A stretch of 64,000 nucleotides of DNA from Dyella japonica A8. Lineage in GTDB: Bacteria > Pseudomonadota > Gammaproteobacteria > Xanthomonadales > Rhodanobacteraceae. The stretch covers positions 3,968,001 through 4,032,000 of the forward strand of contig NZ_CP008884.1 in NCBI RefSeq assembly GCF_000725385.1, given 5' to 3'. Shown here piece after piece: positions 45,122-53,847 of this stretch (the first letter of the stretch is position 1; each line of letters starts with the position of its first letter). The notes under the pieces are model-generated. The model did not search any database. It had not been told where the DNA came from and saw nothing but the letters and a program-made list of their open reading frames with translations. A program made the translations under genes and the position numbers.

Positions 45122-45801
45122 CTGAGCAGCCCCCGCACTCTTGCCTCGAACACGGCTGCCGTGCGCGAGCGCACGGCGAGCTTGCGATAGATCGCCTTGG
45201 TGTAACTCTCGATGGTCAGGCGCGACAGCCCGGTCTCGTCAGCGATCTCGCGATTGCTGTAACCGCGCGCGACCCATTGCAGGATCTCCGCCTCGCGCGG
45301 GGATATCCTGCCGCGTGCGGTCTGGTCAGACGGTTGCGCGGGCGTCGTGGGCGTGTCGTCGAAACGCGCAATGAGCGCAAGAATGCCGCGCGCCACGAAC
45401 GGATCGATCGGCGCGCCGCCACGGGCCATGCTCTGCAGGGCCACACGCAGTTCCTCGTCGTCGCGTTCCTTCAGCAGGTAGCCGCTGGCCCCGGCTCGCA
45501 GCGCGGCGAGGACCTGGACCTCGTCCCTCCACGCGGAAATAACCACGCAAGTGATGTCGGGCCGATGTTCGTGCAGCCAGGCGATCAGTGCGATGCCATT
45601 GCCATCGGGCAGGCCGATATCGATCAGCACGGTGCGCAGTTCCGGCCTTGCGCAACATACTTCGCGCGCTTGCGCGATGCTGCCGGCCGTATGCCACTCC
45701 GGCGGAACATCCAGCGTGCAGAGCAACGCACCGATGCGCCGCAGCGTCGGCAGATCGTCCTCCACGATCAGTGTCGGCCCCAGGCCGGTGTCCATGCTCA
45801 T
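45118..45801 (-). CDS. NarL/LuxR-type response regulator
   Basis: The 227-residue regulator has a receiver domain (Glu14/Asp15/Asp16, phosphoacceptor Asp61 in LIDIGLPDGNG, Lys in YLLKERD) and a C-terminal LuxR HTH (ISPREAEILQWVARGYSNREIADETGLS). It is the natural partner of the HisKA_3 kinase encoded next, whose TTG start overlaps its TGA. GAGGGGG before ATG 45801 fixes the start; the open frame runs far upstream without coding character. Targets are unknown; the efflux operon upstream on the same strand is a possible but unproven one. Confidence 0.9.
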   Translation of the reverse strand: MSMDTGLGPTLIVEDDLPTLRRIGALLCTLDVPPEWHTAGSIAQAREVCCARPELRTVLIDIGLPDGNGIALIAWLHEHRPDITCVVISAWRDEVQVLAALRAGASGYLLKERDDEELRVALQSMARGGAPIDPFVARGILALIARFDDTPTTPAQPSDQTARGRISPREAEILQWVARGYSNREIADETGLSRLTIESYTKAIYRKLAVRSRTAAVFEARVRGLLS

Positions 45802-45907
45802 CGCCGCCCCCTCGGGCAGTCGCTTGCCCCTCGGCCCGGCGAGTATAGGGGAAGCCGCCCTGCGCACGGCCCGGCGGCTTCCAGGCGGCATGCCGGTGCC
45901 GGCCGCC

Positions 45908-47317
45908 CTACTCCCAGCCCCCGCCGAGGGCGAGGAAAATCGCCACCTGGTCGCGGTTGATCGTGCGCTGGCTGGCTGCCAGCGCGCCCTCGGCGACCCA
46001 GCGGTCACGTTCGGCCGCCAGCAGGGAGAGGCTGTCGATACGCCCGCCCTTGCGCAACTCGTCCATCTGCGCGGCACGAAGCCTGGCGCTGTCACGCGCC
46101 GCCACCAGGTCGGTCTGCCGGTCGAGGTCGGCGGCGTAAGTTTCGAGTGAGGTTTCCACTTCTTGCAGCGCAGCGAGCACCGTATCGTCGAACACCGCCA
46201 GGCTGGCCCGGCTTTGCGCGTCCGCCTGCGCAATGCGCGCACGCACGGCGTCGCGGTTGAGGTTCCAGCTGATCAGCGGCCCCACGGCGAATCGGTTGGT
46301 GTAGCCGGTGGCCGCGTCGACCGCCTTGCCGGTGGAACCCACCGAGATACCGAGCTTGATGTCCGGGTAGAGCGCCGCCGTCGCCACGCCGATGCGCGCG
46401 GTAGACGCCGCCAGGCGACGCTCCGCCGCGCGCACGTCGGGGCGCCGCCGGAGCAGGCCCTGTCCGTCGCCCACGGGAATGGGATGATCCAGCACCAAGG
46501 GTTGGTTGCAGGCAAGCAGGGCCGGATCGGCTTCAGCCGGCGGGCGGCCGGCCAGCGTCGCCAGGCGGAATGCGGCGTTGCGCTGCACGGCTTTCAGGGC
46601 GGGTAGCTGCGCCTGCACCGTTGCCAGTACATCCTGCTGGTGCGTGATCTCCACCGGCGAGGTGCGCCCGTGATCGACCGACACCTGGGTCAATCGCACG
46701 TCGTCCTGCGCAACGGCAATCTGCTGCTGCATGAGTGCGATGTCATGCCCGGCGTTGCAGACATCCGCGTAGGCCCGCACGGTTTCGGCCACCACGTGCA
46801 CGCGCACCAGGTCGCGCGCCGCCACGGCGGCTTCATCGTCCGCGCTGGCCGCTTCCACGCCACGTCGAATGGCGCCGAACAGGTCGAGGTCATAAGCCGC
46901 TGAAACGCCCGCGTTGTAGTTTTCGTAGGGCTTCACGCCAACGCGCTTGAGCACGGCCTCCTCGGACGGATGCGTCCACGCGGTCGCCGCATCCACGCTG
47001 GCCGAGTAGCGCTGCGAGCGCGCCTCTTCCACCAGCGCCTGGTTGCGTTCCAGCTGGGCCTCGGCGACGCGCAACCCGGTGTTCGCGGCCAGCGTCCTGG
47101 CGATCAGGTCGTCGAGCACCGGATCGTGGTAGAGCTCCCACCAGCGCGGTGGCAGCGCATCGACACGGGTGCCGGCGGATGCGGCGACGAAGCGGCCCTG
47201 CGCAGCGGGAGCGTTGATCGCGGCTGTGTCCGGCACGTGGTAATCCGGACCGACCGTCGCACAACCGGCCACCAGGGCGCAGGCCAGCAGGCCCACGGCG
47301 ATGCGATGCGTTACCAC
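45908..47317 (-). CDS. Outer-membrane efflux lipoprotein (NodT/TolC family)
   Basis: This 469-residue outer-membrane factor has lipobox LVAGC (Cys19), then GPDYHVPD and the duplicated TolC fold with helical segments such as LDDLIARTLAANTGLRVAEAQLERNQALVEEA and RRRPDVRAAERRLAASTARIGVATAALYPDIKLG, hallmarks of the RND-type NodT family. It forms the exit duct of the efflux operon. It begins with GTG and overlaps the end of the HlyD gene by seven bases. Having its own outer-membrane factor sets this operon apart from E. coli aaeXAB, which uses TolC encoded elsewhere. Confidence 0.9.
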   Translation of the reverse strand: MVTHRIAVGLLACALVAGCATVGPDYHVPDTAAINAPAAQGRFVAASAGTRVDALPPRWWELYHDPVLDDLIARTLAANTGLRVAEAQLERNQALVEEARSQRYSASVDAATAWTHPSEEAVLKRVGVKPYENYNAGVSAAYDLDLFGAIRRGVEAASADDEAAVAARDLVRVHVVAETVRAYADVCNAGHDIALMQQQIAVAQDDVRLTQVSVDHGRTSPVEITHQQDVLATVQAQLPALKAVQRNAAFRLATLAGRPPAEADPALLACNQPLVLDHPIPVGDGQGLLRRRPDVRAAERRLAASTARIGVATAALYPDIKLGISVGSTGKAVDAATGYTNRFAVGPLISWNLNRDAVRARIAQADAQSRASLAVFDDTVLAALQEVETSLETYAADLDRQTDLVAARDSARLRAAQMDELRKGGRIDSLSLLAAERDRWVAEGALAASQRTINRDQVAIFLALGGGWE

Positions 47318-48207
47318 GGCAAGAACTCCCGGCGGGGCCCGGGCGACAGCACGTCGATGGTGGCGGTCTGGCCGGGCACGAGGCGGATGCCCTGCGGCAC
47401 GCTGTCGATCGCCACGCGTACCGGTATGCGCTGCGCCAGCCGCACCCAGGTAAACGCCGGGTTGACGTCCGCCGGCCGGGCGATGTCACCCGCGCGCTCG
47501 CGATCCTGGATGGCCGCCGCGATGCTTTCGACATGGCCGCGAAGCGTGCCGGGCACGCCCATCAGGTGAATGGCGACAGCGTCGTTGAGATGGATGCGCT
47601 GCAGCTTGGTTTCCTCGAAATAGCCTTCCACGCGCAGCGATGGCGTATTGACCAGCGCCAGCGCCGCCTTGCCCACCGTGAGGTAGATGCCCGGCTGCAA
47701 GGTCATGTTGGTTACCTTGCCGCTCACCGGCGCCCTCACCACGGTGCGGTCCAGGTTGAGCTGGGCCAGGTCACGCGCCGCCACGGCCTGCGTCACCGAC
47801 AGGCGCAGCTGCTCCACCTTCATGCGCCCCTGCTCGATCACTTCGGCGGCGACGACGTTGGACATCGAACGGTTGCGCGCGTCTTCGCGTTCGGCCTGCG
47901 CCAGCGCAATGCGCAGGCTGCCCAGGCTGGCCTGCGCCTGCTGCAGCGCCAGCGCGTAGCGCGAGGGGTCGATCACCAGCAGCACCTGGCCCTGCTGCAC
48001 CGGCTGGTTGTCCTGCACGCATACCTGCGTGATCAGGCCGGCAACGTCCGCCGCCACCGGCACGATGTCGGCGAGCACCTTGCCGTCGCGCGTCACCGGT
48101 TCCACCTGATAACGGATCCACAGCGCGCGCACGGCCAGCAACAGGCCAGCGATGGCAAGCGCAGTGAACAGCGCGCGCACGATTTTCATGAACCACGGGT
48201 TGGTCAC
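47311..48207 (-). CDS. HlyD/AaeA-family periplasmic adaptor
   Basis: The 298-residue membrane-fusion protein has one N-terminal membrane helix (about 10-30), a lipoyl half-motif (PVAADVAGLITQVCVQDNQPVQQGQVLLVID), a helical hairpin, the second lipoyl half (VVRAPVSGKVTNMTLQPGIYLTVG) and a beta-barrel (YFEETKLQRIHLNDAVAIHLMG). This matches AaeA/EmrA-like adaptors that join inner-membrane pumps to outer-membrane channels. GTG start; the DUF1656 gene ends ten bases upstream. It is expected to dock with the FUSC protein and the NodT channel of the same operon. Confidence 0.9.
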   Translation of the reverse strand: MTNPWFMKIVRALFTALAIAGLLLAVRALWIRYQVEPVTRDGKVLADIVPVAADVAGLITQVCVQDNQPVQQGQVLLVIDPSRYALALQQAQASLGSLRIALAQAEREDARNRSMSNVVAAEVIEQGRMKVEQLRLSVTQAVAARDLAQLNLDRTVVRAPVSGKVTNMTLQPGIYLTVGKAALALVNTPSLRVEGYFEETKLQRIHLNDAVAIHLMGVPGTLRGHVESIAAAIQDRERAGDIARPADVNPAFTWVRLAQRIPVRVAIDSVPQGIRLVPGQTATIDVLSPGPRREFLPW

Positions 48208-48217
48208 AACTGCATCC

Positions 48218-48427
48218 CTAGTAAAAGAACATATCGGCGCCCGCCGTCAGGCCCCACCACAGCAGCACGAACAGTGCGATCTCCAGCACGCCACCATGGC
48301 CCAGCAGGTTCGACCACGCATAACGCTGCAGCCAGCCGCGCAACAGATGCGCGGACACGCCGGCCAGCACGGCCCACACCAGCGCTGCCGGCACGTACAC
48401 GCCGAATACGCGCAACTCTTCAAGCAT
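48218..48427 (-). CDS. DUF1656 small membrane protein (AaeX-like)
   Basis: This 69-residue protein with two membrane helices (about 9-30 and 45-65) starts MLEELRVFGVYVPAALVWA, the DUF1656 signature. The family sits almost always between FUSC-type pumps and HlyD adaptors, as in aaeX of the aaeXAB operon, and probably steadies the pump. Its start overlaps the end of the FUSC gene by eight bases and it ends ten bases before the adaptor, so all are made from one message. Confidence 0.88.
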   Translation of the reverse strand: MLEELRVFGVYVPAALVWAVLAGVSAHLLRGWLQRYAWSNLLGHGGVLEIALFVLLWWGLTAGADMFFY

Positions 48428-50480
48428 GGCCCGTCATCCTTGGCGGCGGCGCCCCCGGATAGAGGTTGCAGCGCATGCCGACCAGAGCGAGCAACGCCGG
48501 GTGATTCGGCTCGGACGCCAGGGTGTCGATGGCCGCGTCGATGTGCGCGAGCAGCGCGCGCGTCGCCGGCAACGGCTCGCCCTTGCGGCTGCGTGCATGG
48601 AACAGCGCGCTGATGCCCTCGAGCACCTCGCGCAGCGTGGACTGGGTCGCTTCGGGCAGCCCCGCCATGGCGCGACGGATGGCGATGACATTGCGGCCGA
48701 TGCGCAGGTCCGCCAATCCGTCGGCTGCATGCAGTGCGTCGTCACCTTCGGCGACCGCCATGCGCGCAGCCACCTGGCCCAGCCGGTCGACCGCCTTGCC
48801 GGTCCAATGCACGGGACGAAACGGGCGCGATGGCAGCGCCAGCTGGCTGATCTCCGCCCAGTTCTCGCGCAGCATGCGCCGGGCCGTCCAGCGAACATTG
48901 ACGGAGCGGAACAGCTTGGCCACCGCAATGGTGGCGATGATGCCGCCCATCTGCGCCAGGCCGACGTTGATAAAGGTGGCGAAGTCGGCCTGGAAGCGCG
49001 CAAGGAAACCCAGCGCCACGATCAGGCAGGAAAACATGGGCAAGGCCCGCGCCGACAGCGCGGGCGTGGCCTGCACGTAGCCGATCGCCAGCAAGGCCGG
49101 CGCCAGCGTGACGACCAGCATGGCGTAGCCGTCCACGCGCGGCAGCACGGCAAAAAGGTAGAAGGCGGCCAGCGGAAACGTGATGAGCGTGGCGCCCAGA
49201 TAACGGCCCAGCACGGGAGCCGGATCGTCCTGCGCGGCAAAGGAACAGGTGATCAGCGCCGCGAACGCTGCAGTGGCCGAGCCGGCGGGCCAGGCCAGCA
49301 GGATCCATACCGCACAGTAGAGGATGATCGCGGTGGCCGTCGCCACGCCGGCGAGCGCCGCCAGCCCATGGTCGCGCGCCAGCGGAAAGTACTTCTCGCG
49401 CTCACCGGCCGCACGCGCTTCGTCCCGCCACGCATCGCCGTCACCCAACCGGTCGACGAGCCGGATGCCTTCCACCTGCGCATCGATGAACTCCGCCACG
49501 CGCGTGCACAGGCTGGCCAACAGCAACTCGCTCCACGAGGGCCGCGCGGCCGTGCGCGCGGCCAGGTGCCGGCAACGCGCCGCCAGTCCACTGCCGGTAG
49601 CGCACGGCGCCTGCCCCGGCTGGCTGAGCCAGTGGCGTACGTCGTCGACCAGTTGTCCCACCTCGGGTGCCAGCGGTGCCAGCGCGCTGAGCATGTCCAG
49701 GCGGTTCGCGGCGGCCGAGGCGAGCGGCAGGATGGTCGACAACTGCTTCTGCAAGGCCAGCACCATGCGCCGCCCGGCATGGGCACGGCGCTGGTCGAAC
49801 GGCATATGGATGGCCATCATGCCGAGCTCGGCGATGTCGGCGGCCAGCTTGCGGCGATGTTCGTATTCCAGCCGCGTATGGCGTTGGCCGAGCGCATCGC
49901 GCGTCCAGCGCGCGGCATCGGCCAGGAAGGCGCGGGCACGCGCATGGATCACCGGCGTCACGCTCCACGGCTGCAGCACGCCATGAACCATGGTGACGCA
50001 GACAATCGCCACGGTCATTTCCTCCACGCGCGAGATCGTCGTGGTGAACACGTCCGCCGGATCGTCCAGGTACGGAAAGCTGATCACGGCGGTGCTGAAG
50101 GCCGCCATCTGGAACAGGAAGGCACGTGGCGTGCGATCCAGCACCGCCAGGTAGATACACACACCGGTGACCGCCGCCATGCACAGCACCAGCAATTCCG
50201 GTGCATGCTGGAAATTGGGAACCAGCACGATGGACAACGTGGCACCGGTGAGGATGCCGCCCAGCCGATAGAGGATCTTGGGACGGAACGCCCCCGCCAT
50301 CGGCTGGGTCGTCACGTAAACGGTCAGCAGCGCCCACCACGGGCGCGGCAGGCTGGCTTCAAAGGCGATGCCCAGCGTCAGCGCGGCGGCGATGAAGCTG
50401 CTCAGGGAAAACAGCAGTTTTTGCGGATCAAGCAGAAACAGGGTGCGCGGCAACGTCGCCGCTCGGGTCGTGGCGGACAT
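48420..50480 (-). CDS. FUSC family inner-membrane efflux pump (AaeB-like)
   Basis: The 686-residue pump has two six-helix membrane blocks (about 25-175 and 390-530) around a soluble helical middle, the fusaric-acid-resistance (FUSC) layout. Segments LLTVYVTTQPMAGAFRPKILYRLGGILTGA and SFAAQDDPAPVLGRYLGATLITFPLAAFY are typical. AaeB relatives export aromatic carboxylic acids such as hydroxybenzoates, using the proton gradient. The ATG at 50480 follows the divergent gap with the LysR gene. It is the first gene of the four-gene operon. The substrate is inferred from family and layout only. Confidence 0.9.
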   Translation of the reverse strand: MSATTRAATLPRTLFLLDPQKLLFSLSSFIAAALTLGIAFEASLPRPWWALLTVYVTTQPMAGAFRPKILYRLGGILTGATLSIVLVPNFQHAPELLVLCMAAVTGVCIYLAVLDRTPRAFLFQMAAFSTAVISFPYLDDPADVFTTTISRVEEMTVAIVCVTMVHGVLQPWSVTPVIHARARAFLADAARWTRDALGQRHTRLEYEHRRKLAADIAELGMMAIHMPFDQRRAHAGRRMVLALQKQLSTILPLASAAANRLDMLSALAPLAPEVGQLVDDVRHWLSQPGQAPCATGSGLAARCRHLAARTAARPSWSELLLASLCTRVAEFIDAQVEGIRLVDRLGDGDAWRDEARAAGEREKYFPLARDHGLAALAGVATATAIILYCAVWILLAWPAGSATAAFAALITCSFAAQDDPAPVLGRYLGATLITFPLAAFYLFAVLPRVDGYAMLVVTLAPALLAIGYVQATPALSARALPMFSCLIVALGFLARFQADFATFINVGLAQMGGIIATIAVAKLFRSVNVRWTARRMLRENWAEISQLALPSRPFRPVHWTGKAVDRLGQVAARMAVAEGDDALHAADGLADLRIGRNVIAIRRAMAGLPEATQSTLREVLEGISALFHARSRKGEPLPATRALLAHIDAAIDTLASEPNHPALLALVGMRCNLYPGAPPPRMTGHA

Positions 50481-50589
50481 CAGTGGCTGGAGGTGATCTG
50501 GCGTGGCCGGCCGGGGGAAGCGGGAGCCGGTGGCCGCTTGGCGGTGCGGTATTCTGCCCCAAGCGCCAGCGAATGCTGAGTTCAAAATG

Positions 50590-50606
50590 TTGCTGGTTGC
50601 CAGCAA
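50590..50606 (-). promoter_or_regulatory. Palindrome between the efflux operon and lysR gene
   Basis: TTGCTGG-TTG-CCAGCAA is a perfect 7-bp inverted repeat in the divergent gap, 110 bases before the pump start and 113 before the LysR start. Its dyad layout suits a LysR-type regulator site. Confidence 0.5.
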
Positions 50607-50718
50607 TAAAAATGTGCCGAACCGGCGCGCCTGCTTTCCAGCGTGGCGGCGCGCCCTGCAACCCGCGCCGAAAAGGCCTTAAAATTGGCCCTGCATTGGT
50701 CAACATGAAGCCTGTGGG

Positions 50719-51639
50719 ATGGACATCAGCGCCGCGCGCACTTTCCTGGAAATCGTCAAGACGGGCAGTTTCGTCAGCGCCGCCGCCAACCTCAACCTGA
50801 CGCAGACGGCGGTGAGCGCGCGCATCCGCGTGCTGGAAGAGCAGCTCGACCGCCCGCTGTTCGTGCGCACCAAGACCGGTGCGCGACTGACCGCCGCCGG
50901 CGAACAGTTCCTCCGTTTCGCCACCACCATGGTGCAGGTGTGGGAGCGTGCGCGCACGGCAGTTGCCCTGCCACCGGGCCGCCAGATGACGGTGACCGTG
51001 GGTGCCGAGCTCAGCCTGTGGGACCCCTTCCTGCGCGACTGGCTGCTGTGGATGCGCCAGGCCTGCCCCGAGTTTGCCGTGAATGCGCAGATCGACGATG
51101 CCGAGCGACTGGTGGAGCGCGTGCAACAGGGCCTGCTCGACGCCGCCATCGTGTATGGGGCGCTGCAGATTCCGGGCGTGGTGTCCGAACTGCTGTTCGA
51201 AGAGAAACTGGTGATGGTGCGCACCGTGCCGGCGAAGGGGCAGCCGCCACTGACTCCGGAAGACCACGTGCGCGTCGACTGGGGCGATGCGTTCGCCGCC
51301 TGCTGCCGTGCCGCCTTTCCCGACCAGCCCGCGCCCATCGTGTCCATCAGCTACGGGCCGCTGGCGCTCGACTACATACTCACCGTGGGCGGCAGCGGCT
51401 ATTTCCGCCAGGGCTTCGTGCGCCCTTACCTTGATGATGGACGCCTTGAGCTGGTTCCAGGCAGCCCCGAGTTCTCGTACTCCGCGTACGCGGTGCACTC
51501 CACCAAGGCCGACAAGGGCGTGATGGAACGGATTCGCACCGGCCTGCGCGCCGTGTCACCCAAGGCCGGACAGGATCGGGCGCGCACGCCCGCCACAAAG
51601 CGCGCGACAAAGCCCAAAGGCGGCCGCGCGAAGCCGTGA
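50719..51639 (+). CDS. LysR family transcriptional regulator
   Basis: This 306-residue LysR regulator has an N-terminal winged HTH (MDISAARTFLEIVKTGSFVSAAANLNLTQTAVSARIRVLEEQLDRPLFVR) and an effector domain from about residue 90 (MTVTVGAELSLWDPFLRDWLLWM). A Lys/Arg/Pro-rich C-terminal tail (about 285-306) is unusual. It is divergent from the aaeB-like pump, as AaeR is in other species, and a palindrome lies between them, so it very likely activates the efflux operon when an aromatic acid binds. Confidence 0.92.
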   Translation: MDISAARTFLEIVKTGSFVSAAANLNLTQTAVSARIRVLEEQLDRPLFVRTKTGARLTAAGEQFLRFATTMVQVWERARTAVALPPGRQMTVTVGAELSLWDPFLRDWLLWMRQACPEFAVNAQIDDAERLVERVQQGLLDAAIVYGALQIPGVVSELLFEEKLVMVRTVPAKGQPPLTPEDHVRVDWGDAFAACCRAAFPDQPAPIVSISYGPLALDYILTVGGSGYFRQGFVRPYLDDGRLELVPGSPEFSYSAYAVHSTKADKGVMERIRTGLRAVSPKAGQDRARTPATKRATKPKGGRAKP

Positions 51640-51689
51640 CGCGTCACGCCCTCCGCATGGGTTCCGGCGAGCGAAGGCCAGACAGAAAC

Positions 51690-51720
51690 GGCGGTGATCC
51701 GTTGGCACGGATGCACCGCC
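51690..51720. terminator. Hairpin between convergent lysR and VOC genes
   Basis: GGCGGTGATCCG pairs with CGGATGCACCGCC with one bulged base, in the 106-base gap between two convergent stops. No T tract; possibly a two-way terminator. Confidence 0.4.
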
Positions 51721-51745
51721 GCCTCGCCTGCCGCAGCAGGTTCGA

Positions 51746-52156
51746 TCAACGCAACTGCTGGATACGGATCATGTTGCCCGCCGGGTCGCGGACGGCGCAG
51801 TCGCGCACGCCGTAAGGCTGGTCGGTCGGCTCCTGCACGATATCGGCATCGCTGGCCTGCAGCTGTTCGAAGGCCCTGGCCAGATCGTGCGTAGCCAGCA
51901 ACACGATGCCAAAGGTGCCCTTGGCCATCATCTCGGCAATGGTGCGGCGCTCGTCATCGGTGATGCCCGGGCTGGCCTCCGGCGGATAGAGCACGATATT
52001 GGTCGCCGGCTGCCCCTTGGGGCCCACGGTGATCCAGCGCTTGCCACCATAGCCGACGTCATTGCGCACCTCGAAGCCGAGGGTGTCGCGATAAAAGGTC
52101 AGCGCGGCGTCAGGGTCGTTCTGCGGGAGGAAACTCGAATGAATCTGGATGTCCAT
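51746..52156 (-). CDS. VOC superfamily protein
   Basis: The 136-residue vicinal-oxygen-chelate protein opens IHSSFLPQNDPDAALTFYRDTLGFEVRNDV and ends PYGVRDCAVRDPAGNMIRIQQL, where metal-ligand His and Glu positions are partly replaced (no Glu in IRIQQ), so it may bind ligand without metal catalysis. It follows the AraC gene in the same direction after 37 bases and is probably co-transcribed. This AraC-VOC pair occurs in many proteobacteria; members have been linked to resistance-like binding but function here is unknown. Confidence 0.85.
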   Translation of the reverse strand: MDIQIHSSFLPQNDPDAALTFYRDTLGFEVRNDVGYGGKRWITVGPKGQPATNIVLYPPEASPGITDDERRTIAEMMAKGTFGIVLLATHDLARAFEQLQASDADIVQEPTDQPYGVRDCAVRDPAGNMIRIQQLR

Positions 52157-52193
52157 GGCGTTCTCTCTCTGTGGGTGGTGAAGTCCATGGCGA

Positions 52194-52643
52194 TCAGTCT
52201 AGTTCTGGCTCTCCGACCGGCGCTTCTCGATTCCTGACCGGTCGCGTCACCTGCCTGGCCACGCACGACGGCATGCCCACGGTGGCGTTCGCCTGTTCCC
52301 GCCGGTAGGCGCTGGGCGACATGCCGACCAGTTCGGTGAAGCGGGTGCTGAAGGTACCCAGCGACGAGCACCCTACTTCGAAGCAGACATCGGTGACGCT
52401 GAGCTCGCCTTGCCGCAACAAGGCCATCGCGCGCTCGATGCGCCGCGTCATCAGGTAGGAGTACGGCGACTCGCCGTAGGCCAGGCGAAACTGGCGGCTC
52501 AGATGCCCCGCCGACATGTGCACGGCCCGGGCCAGCGACTCGACGTCCAGCGGACGCGCGTACTCCCGGTCCATCCGGTCGCGGACGCGGCGCAGCCGTG
52601 CAAGATCGCGCAGGGTCTGCGCCTCGGTGGGTTTGCTGGCCAT
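52194..52643 (-). CDS. AraC-type HTH regulator (short)
   Basis: This 149-residue protein is little more than the AraC double HTH: RPLDVESLARAVHMSAGHLSRQFRLAYGESPYSYLMTRRIERAMALL and DVCFEVGCSSLGTFSTRFTELVGMSPSAYRRE, with a short polar tail. It lacks a ligand-binding domain; the co-transcribed VOC protein might supply sensing, as proposed for other AraC-VOC pairs. It likely controls its own two-gene operon or the divergent flavin-reductase-like gene 116 bases away. Confidence 0.9.
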   Translation of the reverse strand: MASKPTEAQTLRDLARLRRVRDRMDREYARPLDVESLARAVHMSAGHLSRQFRLAYGESPYSYLMTRRIERAMALLRQGELSVTDVCFEVGCSSLGTFSTRFTELVGMSPSAYRREQANATVGMPSCVARQVTRPVRNREAPVGEPELD

Positions 52644-52759
52644 CGCCCGATGCTGTCACGACGCGAAGACAGGCTCAAGTCACCATCGTCCGGCTTGCGG
52701 CCCCGTGCGGAAGTGCTGGCAGAATGCGCCGCCCACCCACCCGCAGGCGAGACCGTTCC

Positions 52760-53341
52760 ATGGACAGCCACGTTGCCCCTGTTCCGCTCGACAAGGCCTA
52801 CCGGCTGATCAACCACGGCCCCACCGTGCTGGTGTCGGCACGCCACGACGGCATGGACAACGTGATGGCCGCGGCGTGGTCCTGCGCGCTGGATTTCGAC
52901 CCGCCCAAGCTCACGGTGATCCTGGACAAGACGACCCGGACGCGCGAACTGATCGAAAAAACCGGCCGCTTCGTGATCCAGGTGCCCACCGTGGCGCAAC
53001 TGCAGCTCACCTATGCCGTCGGCAATCTCGGTCGTACCCAGGTGCCGGACAAACTGCAGCGCGCCGGCGTGCAGTGGTTCGCCATGGACGGCCATGACCT
53101 GCCCTTCGTCGCCGGCTGTTCCGCATGGCTTGCGTGCCGGCTCATCGCCGAGCCGCACAACCAGGAAACCTACGATCTGTTCGTCGGCGACGTCGTGGGC
53201 GCATGGGCCGACACACGCGCGTTCGCCCACGGCCACTGGGGTTTCGAGCACGCCGCCCCTGAATGGCGCAGCCTGCACTACATCGCGGGCGGCCAGTTCT
53301 ATGCGATTGGCGAATCGCTCAAGGCTGAGCCGCTTGAGTGA
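52760..53341 (+). CDS. Flavin reductase-like FMN-binding protein
   Basis: The 193-residue protein has the split-barrel flavin-reductase fold: VLVSARHDGMDNVMAAAWSCALDFDPPKLTVILDKTTRTRELIEKTGRFVIQVPT, with the phosphate-binding TR-x-x-IE turn, and ending YIAGGQFYAIGE. Such proteins use NAD(P)H to reduce flavins for partner oxygenases, or act as electron carriers. The ATG at 52760 is preferred; longer frames have no coding character. It is divergent from the AraC gene and convergent with the Nudix gene. Confidence 0.88.
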   Translation: MDSHVAPVPLDKAYRLINHGPTVLVSARHDGMDNVMAAAWSCALDFDPPKLTVILDKTTRTRELIEKTGRFVIQVPTVAQLQLTYAVGNLGRTQVPDKLQRAGVQWFAMDGHDLPFVAGCSAWLACRLIAEPHNQETYDLFVGDVVGAWADTRAFAHGHWGFEHAAPEWRSLHYIAGGQFYAIGESLKAEPLE

Positions 53342-53360
53342 TGCGGTTCGCGCGAAGCGC

Positions 53361-53816
53361 TCAGCCGGCGTCGCTCCAGCCGAAATCGGAATACGGCATG
53401 CCGTTCAACGCGCAGGCAATGCCCTGCGCCGTATAGGGGATCACCTCGTCCGGTAAGCGGGCCGCTTCGTACCAGCCAAGATGGTCGTGCTTGTTGGCTT
53501 CCATCAGCCTGGGTTCGCCGCTCCATGCATCCGCACGGAAGAACGCGCCGAGCCATTCGGCATCGGAGTCGCCAGAGCGGCAGTGCATCAGGTGCGCCAG
53601 GCGCAATGCCTGTGGCTCAACCACCACACCCGTTTCCTCGTTGAGTTCGCGTGCGGCAGCGGCGGCCAGTGGCTCGCCGCCGTCGTGCGAGCCGGCGGGC
53701 AGGCTCAGATAGCCGTCCTTCCATCCGGTGTTGCGACGTCGCAGAAGCAATACCCGGCCCTCGTCGTGAAGGATGACGAAAACACTGCTGGTCAAGGGAA
53801 AGCGCTGCCTGGACAT
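53361..53816 (-). CDS. Nudix hydrolase
   Basis: This 151-residue protein has a complete Nudix box, G-x5-E-x7-REL-x-EE-x-G, at about 42-64 (GSHDGGEPL then RELNEETGV), which binds metal and cleaves nucleoside-diphosphate-linked substrates. The N-terminal SSVFVILHDEGRVLLLRRRNTGW and C-terminal LGWYEAARLPDEVIPY are typical of MutT/NUDT-like single-domain members; the substrate could be an oxidised nucleotide or a coenzyme. It lies 31 bases after the GNAT gene in the same direction, probably in one operon with it and DUF1737. Confidence 0.9.
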   Translation of the reverse strand: MSRQRFPLTSSVFVILHDEGRVLLLRRRNTGWKDGYLSLPAGSHDGGEPLAAAAARELNEETGVVVEPQALRLAHLMHCRSGDSDAEWLGAFFRADAWSGEPRLMEANKHDHLGWYEAARLPDEVIPYTAQGIACALNGMPYSDFGWSDAG

Positions 53817-53847
53817 CGGGTTCCTTCCTTGGTTTTTGCGGAGTGTT

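Noticed and set aside
48426..50579. 717-codon plus-strand open frame opposite the FUSC pump
   Set aside because: Low-complexity Arg/Gln/Gly/His product; antisense shadow.
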